This document shows, one piece after another, positions 13,301 through 24,900 of a DNA stretch of 64,000 nucleotides (its first letter is position 1; each line of letters opens with the position of its first letter). The stretch comes from Chaunax sp. Z400 (taxonomy: Eukaryota > Chordata > Actinopteri > Lophiiformes > Chaunacidae): the NCBI GenBank assembly GCA_037577475.1, contig CM075204.1, forward strand, positions 6,385,355 through 6,449,354. Reading direction: 5' to 3'. A program made the position numbers and the translations under genes. Below the pieces are notes generated by a model. That model was not told the DNA's origin. It made no database searches and worked only from the letters and a program-made list of their open reading frames with translations.

Positions 13301-16300
13301 CATCATTTATATCTGTTGAAAAAGAGAGAAGAAAAACAGGGTTGTAAACCTTACAGGTTCATGGAGAAGCATGTGACATCTTTTGGGTAGGAATGGTGGG
13401 AAAGAAGACATGTGTGCAGCTAGAGAGAACTTAGAGGATTCTATTCTTTATTCTGTGCTGTACCTGACGACATAGACGGAGTTTAATGCCCCGTTTCACA
13501 ATAGCGACGGTCTTGATGTTGCAGGAGGGCGAATCTGACAGCTCAACTGTGGGCATATTCTGAAAGGGAAGGAAGAGAAGGTGAGGTCAGTCCCAGAAGA
13601 GGAAGATAGTTACATCAGTTTAACAGTGTATGTTAACTTAATAGAACACCTTTGAAGATAGTTTAGCATACCAGCTCAAGTTTCTGTTTCTGTCCTGGTG
13701 TCTCATGCCCAGTAGCACCAGGTCTCCCAGTGCTTTTTGAGCTCACAGTGGGAGACGGGATCTGGCTGAGAGAGACACCTGCGGAGGACTCTTCAGATGA
13801 GGTGTCTTCAGTCTCCTGAACTGGTTCCTCACTGATTTTCAGCCTCTTTGGTGAAGGTGAAGCTGAATCAGGAGGAAGACGCCTCTTTGCTGTCTGTGGA
13901 CTCCTGGGCGCTGTGATGTGTCGTCTGGCAGTGGATGATTGACCACTTGAGCCCTCTGTCACTGTCACCGGTTTCTGTTCAGAACAAAGAAAACCTTATT
14001 TTATTCTTTTATTTCATTATGTAACAACTTAAGCAAGAGCTTGTTGGTGCAGTTTATTTTTATGTACATCTTACAACAATTATTAGCTAAGTTAACAAAG
14101 TAGGAGATTTAATATTTATTTACTTTCTTGCCTAGGGTTAGAAGACTGATACCACTCTCATGTGTTTGTGATAAATATGAAGCTACTGCTAACAGACCGT
14201 TATTTTAGCTTAGCACAAAGACTGAAAGCAAGTGAAGCTGCCAGCAGGAATGGTCCGAGGGTAATCCATACAGAAGTCTATAATCTGTACAAAAACACAA
14301 GTGTAAAAATGTCTTGTTTGGGTTTTACCTAGATTATGTACCAGACTATCTCTTGGTCAGCCACAGAAACTTTCAGTTTTTTTGTCAAGATTGTGAATTT
14401 CTCAGGCATTCAGTGGAGACTCCAGGAAGTAACTGCACCCAACCAGGAAATAGTCCGGCACATAACCCTCAGTAAAACTACAACGTGTCACTTTCACACT
14501 TCAATTTGTATACAGATGAAATAAAGTCATATATTAGGAGATAAGCTAAGCTAACTACACAGACATGAGACATGAATCAATCTTCTAATTCTAGGCCATA
14601 AAGTTATGAAGTGTATTCCCAAAATATGAAACACTTCCTTCCTAATGTGACAGCACTAACATTTAAGACTTTAGATTCACAGAAACTATTCAATTTTCTC
14701 ATCAACAGAGCATTGAATGGTTTGGCGTACCGTGTCAGCTTCTGGTCTTGTAGCTGGGCTCTCGTGGTCAGACGAGTCTTTTCCCTTCATGGCAGGTTGA
14801 CCTGGGCTGACAGCTGCTCTCTCACGCGGTGGGGCTGGTTGGCTCACTGTGGGCTCCGCTGCAACGGTGAAAACACTTTTGTATTCACCGTCGGCTACCT
14901 CCCAGCTCAGGTTTGCCATCTTTGTGAGGCATATGGCTGAGACGGTCATTCCCTCTTCATAGACCCCGCAGCTGTCTGCCAGACTGTAGACTGCAACAAC
15001 ACAAAGTAAAAGTATGATTTATAAAGTCACACAGCATTGTTTTATTCGATCCGAGTCTAAGAAAGTAAAAAACAAACATACCCTTGTTGGTGAAGGCCTG
15101 GAGGATGGTGGTCAGGTCTACATTGATGTGTTTATGGGCCTGCATATCAAACAGCAGCCCAATCTGCCACACTGTGCTCAATCCCTCTCTGAAACAGAAA
15201 TACAGGCCAATGAGGTGACAAGTAAAACACATTTAATCACCAAAACAACAAGACCGTTTTTGATACTCTTTACTGCAAAGTTACTGACAGTTAATATGTA
15301 GCATCAGAACAAAACACAGTAACCACTTAACAGAAAAAGCTTAGAAATGAACAGTTTTCTCTGGAGGGAACTCCCTGCCAAAATTCAAACAACCATTAAA
15401 TGGTGAGTCCTTACTGGTCAGATGGTGCAGTGGAGGACTCTAGGTTCACATGGGCCTGGGTGATGTTCATGTGTCTTTCCAGATCCCCCACCAGCAGTCT
15501 GATCTTAGACTCCACCATGTTGACCCTGACAAAGTGAACAAAATACAGCTGTCAGAAAGAGGAAAACAGTATAGTAGGTGGAAATCAGATACTAAAGTCC
15601 CTCAAAGAGGACCACAGGCATCGGTTCCAGTATTCCTGAGACTTCTCATTTTCTTTACTCTGTGTACTCACCATTCAAGATGCTGCCTCTCTGAAGCCGA
15701 CGATGCTCTCAGCAGAATGTAATGCCTAGACACAAGAAGACAGAACAGCTTTGTATACAGGCTGGAATCTAACTGCAGGAATCAGGAATCCTGTTTTAAC
15801 ATCAGTCATAGTTGTAGGAATTTCTATCAATATTTAAAGCAGGTCAAGCTACAGCACAAGAACATTACTCAACAAAGATGGATACTAGTCTTCATCATAT
15901 TATGAACTTTAAACATGACCAATCTGTTATATAAGACAACACCTGAATACATCACATATAAAGATTGATTAAATAATTGAAGTATTTAGTGGCAGCTGTA
16001 TGTTCAAAATATCAAAATGATCAGCAATTACATAGAAACTAGTGAAGAAGCTGTTTGAGCTGACTCAGGCGTGACCGACCCATCACTAATAGAAACTGGG
16101 TGAAATGATCATATTTCACAAAGTGCTGTGCATGTTAGTGTATTCTGTGTGAGACAATCTACATTTTCATCTTTGTCCACCTGAACACTTACTTGTACTT
16201 TTTGAAAAAGTCTGGCTGGTCAAAGAGTTTGGACCACTCCGCTTTGTTCTCCTCAATCTCCTGAGCGATGGCATGGCCTGTGAACGAGGACAGGAAAGCT

Positions 16301-19300
16301 TGTTAAAGTCTGAGACAAACAGAGACCAGCTTTGTTTCCAAACTAGAATCCATCTATCTGTTATTGGCCCACTATGCAGGCAGCGCTGTGAGCATTTGGT
16401 GGATATCATCTGAGTGAATACGTACCCCGACTGATCTCCTCCACGATGATGTGGAATGTGGAGAGAGACACGTTCACACTGGTGTTCTGCTGTGGATACG
16501 CTGGGGTGATGATGGGCATGAGGTGGCGCCAGTCAGCTCGACTCAACTGGAAATTCACAAGAAGACAACATTTTCAGCTTCCCTGTGCTTCGGATCTAAT
16601 GTGATGCTGACACAATTTTATATTTGTAGCCTAAAATCCTGATGCCTTACCGCTGGATTCCAGAACGGGAGGTTGAAGCCAAGGTCCTCTACTCTCTGCA
16701 GACCAACTGGGATCGGCCAGTCCCTGACACAAAACACAAGATTTTCACATCAGCTGATCCTCATTTAACACTTTTACAAAGCCTTCACATGCAGCTACAT
16801 TCTCAGAGAGGAAGATAAGAAATCAGGACTCGATACACAATGTGCATTACATGTAAATGCATCCTGTTAAAGAAAATTACAGTCTGTACATAGAGAGCAA
16901 AGCCCGAATGGGCAGACTTTTAATGGAAACAAGGCATTAACTAGACTGAGATCAATTAATGTGACTCTGACTATGGTGGATCTCAGAGTCAGGTGACTTT
17001 TATTAAAACTAATCCAATATCAACTCACCACATGGCGTAGACCTTGAAGAACTTGATGACCAGGGTCGATGCTGTGGCGTTCGGGTACACCTGGCAGATT
17101 CTGGCCACCAGTATAGCCCATGACACTCCGCCCAAGAATCCCAGCATGTTGGAGTAAATGTTGCGTCCTGGAGAGGAAGAAGAGGAGAAAAACCATTCAG
17201 ATCTCTAGTTCACAATGTGACCTAACAGTAACAGTGACATGCAGACCTGTTTTTACTGAAGGTCACAGGGCAGTCAGACATTTTCTGTGTACTATCAGTT
17301 AATGAAGGGACAGGTTCAAAATATTCATACAGCAGTTTCTTGAGTGACTGGTAAGCTTAACTAGTTGTGTGTGTTCCACTTACGTTTGGCCCACAGCTTG
17401 ATGGCTCTCAAGGCCAGCCTAAAGGTGTCAGCATTGGGAACAAGCTGGAGGATCTCTGCTGTCACTCTGTAGCCTAAGAAACAGAAGCAGACAAAGATGA
17501 ATATAGAAAGTCACAATGAAAAGATACACAAAATGGTCATACATCACAAAAACATTCCTGACGAGTACAGCTGTCACATACTAATACTGCAGTTGTGTTC
17601 TTTAATCTGATGCTTACCATTGAGACTCCTGGCAGACTGTTTGTCGATGTCCTTCAGTAGCTGACTGTTGAGGACATTCATACGGTCTGGGATGCTCCTG
17701 TATTCCAGCTTGGCATAGATTACGTCCATCTAGAAAGTAACGGGAGCACAGAAACCATCATTAAGACGCATGCAGCACAAACTTTAATGCAGCATTCTGC
17801 AGACAGGAGAGTTGTTACTGGTTTCTCTAGTCATCTTACCTCAATCCCATCGAAGCTCATCTTAATGACTGGGACGAACGCCTCTTTGATGGCCTAAAGA
17901 CACAAACATGGTCAGTCATGTGCACCAGAGAGATAAATGTCCTTTAACTAGTATGAAGAACATAGTGTGATATATAATGAAGCACTTATATGGCTCACCC
18001 GTATGTTGGTCACCTCCTTCTGGGCTTGAAGCTTTTGAAAGAAGGAGGTGAAGAACTCCTCCCTCTCCAAAAATCCTGGTCCCACGCAGACAACATCAAT
18101 ATCAGCACCTGTCAGAGAAGCACAGATTCACATGAGAGGAACGTCTCCATCATTATCTGAACCACTATCTTCACCATGAACACTCAGAGGAGGGAACCAC
18201 CACTCAAAGAACCTCTGCTGTGTGTCTCCAATAAAAGGCTAGTAAATTTATCACACATCACCTTCACATAAACTGAACAAAGTCTGATCACATATTATGA
18301 ACCACATTAGTTTAAGTCATGAGCCACAGAGATATAAGCTGCAGTCCTGACACTTACAGTCAAGGATAGAAAAACTGACCTTTTGAGTCGACGCCCAGAA
18401 GATAGGATCCAAATGGCAGAACCTTTCCTCCAACCTTGTCCGTCACCGTCTCAGGTACATTCTAAATTTAAAAAGAAAAGGAATAAAATGCGTTATCTTT
18501 ATAATAATAACATGTTTTCAGTGCCATCTTTGGAGTTACTTTTGACACAACAATATATATAAAAAGGATGTCTTACCATTGAGATACACATCTCCTTGAG
18601 CCACTCCTTAAACAGTGACTCCAGCTTCTCGATAACCTTCTTCCTGCAAAGACGACACAAAGAGCATCCAAGACACTGAGTCAGAAACAAAACCAAACTT
18701 TTTTCCAAGCTCTATTAATGACAATCAGAGCTGTAATGATAAGTCAACTAATGGATTAGCCACCTATTAATCACCAACAATTCTAATAAACCATTAAGAA
18801 AATGTACTCAGCCTGTCAAATTGAATATGTCATAGTTTCTTTGGTGCTCTCTGGCAGTGAACTGAATATCTTTAGGTGTGAACAAAACAATACACTTGAC
18901 GTCCTCTTTGGGGAAAACGTGATCAACACTTTTCACCATTTTCTGATCGACTAATAGAGAAAATCAACCATAAGTAATTGTTGGTTGCAGCCCTTAAGAC
19001 AAAGTGAAAATAATGAAGTTTAAAAAGGTGTATCTTACCTGTGTCTAACCTCGGTGTCGCTCTCGAACACACCGTAGTCCGTCAGACTCTCCATCAGCTG
19101 TCTGGTCCGGGTCAGCTCCGCCTCCGCGGGCAGATCCTCGCTGATCGGAGGGGAGAGACCGTAACAAGTGGGGAAGAGTGGGACAGATGGAGCCTCGCTC
19201 TTAATTGAACTGAAAAGTAACATTTGTTTGTTAGTGCGTGAGTCGTGAGACAGTCATGATAAAACAAGCATGAAATACACGCACATCAGTATGAAAACAC

Positions 19301-21943
19301 CTTAGCCGGGAGAAGGTGTGAATATAGGCTGACTGTAGGCCCCATTATGCTAAAAGGGACATTAATTTTGTCTACTAACTCCAATCAAAATGTACAAACC
19401 TACGTATCAAAACCCGTCAAAACACGAACAAAAAACAAGAAAAATATACTTACGTAGACATGGTAATGATAATTGTCTTTGTTGGTAGTTGGAAATCCGT
19501 GAAATTGCTGTAAAAAATTCCTCTGTTGATAAATTTCCCGTGAAACTCTCAGCAATCGATCAACGTGGAAACTGGCTCAAACAGGTTGTAAACGATATGA
19601 AAGTAGCTGTTCAGATATCGCGAGAGAAATAAGAAGCCAGAGGCCTGTTGTATTTTAGCAATTTAGCCTGTTGTATTTTAGCCTGTTGTATTTTAGCAAT
19701 TTAGCTTGTTGTATTTTAGCAATTTAGCCTGTTGTATTTTAGCAATTTTAGCAAATTATCCAGGCTTATTCCAATTTAGTTTGACTTATTACCTCCGCCA
19801 AGGGAGGAGGTTGTGGTTTTGCCGGCGTTGGTTGGTTTGTTAGTTTGTTGGTTTGTTGGGTTGTTAGTTTGTTGGTTTGTACGGATCCCCGCTGGTGACA
19901 TTGGGGGGGAAACGCTCGTGGCCACGCGTTAGTATGTTGTGGCCAGAACATATTAGACTTATTGTCATCTCCTTGCAGTCACTGTTCATTGTTGCTTTAG
20001 CCACTTTGCTGGGTTCTTGCAGACTTGTTACTTTATTTAACACCTGCACGATGTGATCAAACTGTATATTTGCTGCGCTACACCTGCTCCGTTCGCAGCC
20101 CAACATGCGGGACGCGCCCTCACTCTGCGTCTCCATTCATCTGACTCTCCCATCCACACACACCTAAGCTACGACAAGCACACCGGCTGATAATTACACA
20201 CTAATTTCAATCTGCACAGTAACAAAATTAAAACGCTGGAGTGGTGATAAAATGCAACAGCACCTATTACACAGGATATTATTTAAATTTAGCTGTAACA
20301 TGTCGATACGCAGTTTATCTAGTGCACTATATTTATATAGTTCACTTGATAGCAAGATAGAGTCAGCAGCATGATAGATACTTCCTGAAAGTTGTGAGGA
20401 TTTCTTTTATTATCTCTTTAAAACATGTTTGTTTACTACAATTTAAGATCGTGTTTGAATAAAGTTGTGGCAGAATATGAAACAAAACTGGTGTAAATGC
20501 TAATCACCACCTCAATTAAAGAATAAAATATTTTATGATTTGGACCAGATAGATAGACAGATAGATAGATGGTATACATGAATATGTACACATGCAAACA
20601 CATGCCATACATAGAGATACAACACATGTAATATCAGTTTATAGACACACACATAAAGAATATACACTCCATCCACTGGTGTGGAGAAAACTGCTTATTT
20701 TAAAGATAAATGCATCAATCTATAGAAATATTAAGAGGCTAGATCATAAATAACATTAACATAAATAAGAAATTAAAGAAACATATGAAATGTATAAATT
20801 AATTAAATATAACAGTGAGTTTTGGCTCTATTGCCTGGTAATTAATGGCTATACTGCAGGCCTATAGGATACAGTCAATAGTCAGTGTCAATGTATTGTT
20901 GCTCATCTTGCATTTGTGCAGAGTTGTAACTAAACCTTGACTGAGAGACTAGATGGTCACCACACCTGTAAAAGTATGGATTTCATATGGTTTATTATTA
21001 TGTATTGATGAGAGGATTAGGGGTCCAGGGGAAGGATGAGGGATGCAGGAACATTACACAACACTATTGTACGTTGACTTTCATCAGACACTGAACACAT
21101 CCCTGGAAGTGGCTGCAAGACAGACAGAGCAGCAGATGAGATGTGGGTTAGACACACGGAGAGAGATTCACTGGAAGTTAGCACATCAACTTAATGTTAT
21201 GTTATTTGATGACATCAAACCTGAGAGAACAAGTTTACTTGATTACTGCTGCAGCAATTCATTCTCCCAGTATTTCTTTGTCTCTCTGTAACCTGAAGGA
21301 CACTTCAGCTTCATTGTAAACAGTGTTACCCGCTTTGACACGATGGGAAAATAAGGTATGATCAGTTTTCATTTATGCACTGCTTGATCTTCAGAAGTAG
21401 TGTCCACTGCTGAAACGCCTCAAAAACAAATGAAACTGCAACTCCAGCCTGCTTCACTGTAAACACACTGTATTATGTTTACATTTGTGCTTGGAAATAA
21501 TCCCAAAAGTTGCATAAATCTGTCGACTATCTATTGACAAGTAGTCACATTTCAATATATTGAGTGTGGACATCTTAGCATTAGTCTATAGAAGGTATAT
21601 ACAGGTATGTGCACCATCTAAAACACACAGACACCACAGGAACGCTCTGTAAATGTTTTCTTTTGTTCTTAAATGACAGAGAGCAGCCAGAGTGTCACTG
21701 ATGAATCATTGACATATTTAGTGGATGAATAAAGGTTGTAGGGAATCAAAGAGATGACTCACACAGTGCAGTCAGTTCGGCCCGCTCCACCTGAAAACAC
21801 GCCTTACATTTAGACATCATTATCCTTGTTAGTGATCACCTTTCAGCTCCCACACACTCGCTTTCCTTCTCACACACATCCAAACATCAAGAGAGGTTGA
21901 ACAAACACAGATGCTGTCTCCAAAGCTAGCTGATATCCTGTAT

Positions 21944-21999
<56 letters not shown>

Positions 22000-24900
22000 C
22001 CCTCTCTCTGAGTCTCACACACAGTTTCACACCTCATCTCCCACTGCAGCTGTGGCGTTCAGACCAGTGTGTGTGATTGATTCCTGTGTCTGTGTCTCGG
22101 CTACGAATGCGGCCGTTTATTTTCCATTCAGCTTAGCGAAGTGTCTCCAGCTATCTGCTCATAAGCCACCGGCATATGGAGCTGCTACAGCAGGCTACTA
22201 ATGCATGAGACACTCAGTCACACACAGACAGACACACACACACACAGACAGACACACACACACACAGACTCACACACACACACACAGACTCACAGCAAGA
22301 CGAGGTGGAATGGATGGGAAAGAAAGGAGGATAGAGATGATGGAGGACAAAATTGTGCTTTCTTTAAAGCGCAAGAGGCCAATAAATTACACCCACTTTT
22401 GATACATGTATTAAAAGAGGGAGAAACAAATGATGGACAAGAATGTGAAGGAAAAAGGAGTGCACAGCAATACGTTGTTTCGCACTGCGACAAAAAAGCC
22501 TGTCTTTTATGAGGCGCGATAAAGCGACAGATCGGAGGCTAGGGAGGAAAATATGGCCTCTTTATCTGGCTGTGAGGAACAAGTTAAGCAGAGAGAGGAA
22601 GTGAGACAGAAAGAGGGAAAACAGGCCCAGTGCCCAAAGCAACTGCTTTGAAACAAGAGGTACATTAGAGCAAAATACCCTGAGACACAAAGAGCCCCAG
22701 CTCATATCGCTCCCAAGGCTTGTAAAGAATACACTCACAGTTTGAAGGCATTTTGCTCCTAATCTGAACTAAAAGTGTGTTTTTTTTTACAGGTAGATGC
22801 ATTTAGAGGACAAAGTAGCATGACAGATTCACTGCCAGCTGAGAACAGTGAAGTTTTTATGACTGTGTTGAGTGTGTGAGGGTCCATTAACTTTGCCTGG
22901 AGTCTGGTAGTAAAAAAATAAAAAATGTATAAAGAATCCTAAAGTCATCCCAAGAGACACTTATCTCTTCTTGTGAACACTTTCCTGAAGCTACTAAATC
23001 ATGACTCGCTGCTCACCTGACACAAGTATACAAGTACATGTATATGTAGCCAGAAACGTTTGCATAGACTGGGCTAAGATTTTTGTTTAAATTCACATGA
23101 CTGATCTGGAAAATATTATAAAAGTTATGTTCATTCCAAATTTTAAATCCATAGTTTCTGAGTCAGGGCTGGAGATTTACAACTCGACTGAATCTGGCCT
23201 GAGACTTTTTTAAGTAAGCCTTGAATAAAGGCAAACAGCTGAGATTTTATCCAGATTAATTAACATGTTACTACTTTCACCTGGACATATTTTGTCATTA
23301 TTCTGTATCTATTTCAAATCATCTTTTTAATTAAGATAGTTGAATATCAATGACTTGAGATTTAGTTGGGACTTGTCCTTAAAGACTGGCCACTTGACCC
23401 GGACTAGTCCTTTTGACTTGCCTTTAAAATCTTGAGACTTAAAGACTGAGGACTGGACTTGGACTTGCTGTTAACAACTTGAGATGTGACTCCGACATTA
23501 AACACTTGAGATCTGACTCAAGCTTGTCCTTAAAGACGCATGACTTCATTTGAACTTGCCATTAAAGACTTGAGATTTTGAGACACAAAGACTAGAGGAT
23601 AGATTTGGATTTTCCGTTTAAGCTTCGGGACTTGAATTTGACTTGCCCCTGAAGATTCTAGACTTGACTTGGATCCAAAAAACTTGTTGGGCGAAGGTTC
23701 TATTCTGTTTGAAGGTGACGATTTACAAAAGTGGAATCCTAGGAACTACAGTAATGATCTTCTCCTCCATAGACGTTTATCTACAGCGCATTAAACTTTC
23801 TGGGCCGACACACAATCAGTCGGTTGACCAGTAGAATGTGAGTGTTCCTCAAAGCTGTCCATCATTTTAGCCCAGATTTATCTCATGATACATAAACTAC
23901 TGGCCAGATGTCCATTAAATCTGCTCTATGATAATCTGATGATGAATCTGACAAACCTTATTCAAGGTTTGAATTTTTACTGAGTCACTGAAGTTCGCCT
24001 CCAGGACTCCCAGGCCCAAATTTCAACATACACAAATAAAACATGAAAATCCAGTGCTGCTGTCAATCTCTGAGTTTTGGACAAAATAACATTACATTTA
24101 TATACATATGTATATATATAAATATTCATATATATTTGCTCTTTTCTTTTGTTCCCTTCACTTTATTTTTATCTTCTCCTTTATGCTTCCTTTGTCATTC
24201 CGGTCTGGGCAGAGCCACAGACGGCAGGAAAGATGGAGTCTCAGTCATTTTATTTTCCTGACTTGATGCTTTTATTGACTCAGCATCAGCAGCATCCCTT
24301 CTCACCGAGCAGCCACTAAATCATACACACTCCACGCTTCATCCTTGTCACACACACTGTGAAGCCTGCATCTGTGTGTGGCTGTGATTGATCTTTATTT
24401 TCTACAGCTGCTTTCTAAGAGTCATTTCTTTTTTGTGCGGCGATGCGCTTGTTTGCCATTAGACAAGGATTCTGAAATGGACAGCTTGGTTCTAAAATGT
24501 GATGTATCGCTTTTTGAAGACAGATGAAATTTATAACCTTCAGGGAGACACACAGAAAATCAACCTAACACCAGCAAACATCACACGGTTGCCATTAGAT
24601 GCATTACCGAAATGAGAATCATTACTGTATAACTGCCAGTTTGTGCAGAAATGATTAAACTGGTAATTGTTTTGTTCCCAGTCATTTTTTTTTTTACATC
24701 TAGCAGACAAATCTGATGTAAACATTAAAAACAGGAGCATAAAAAAAGACATGTGACATGAATAACACTGCATTTAAGCACATTTTAATTGAACCATTGG
24801 ATGGTAACACTTAAGTTGTGAAGGCACATCCCTGCAGATGTGTCTTTTACTGTGCTTCATGCTCCTTTTATCATGAAAACAGAGCCATAGTTACCTCAAA

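Noticed and set aside
13113..13312. Alternative frame of the last polymerase exon (DINDVVALSDEAERTT…)
   Set aside because: Entering it needs one extra base from exon 18, whose donor gives phase 0. The PAPOLA-like C-terminus already ends at exon 18, and this frame then runs into a CT-repeat.
19643..19750. Possible CRISPR-like repeat array
   Set aside because: The copies are directly adjacent with no unique spacers, and the genome is eukaryotic.
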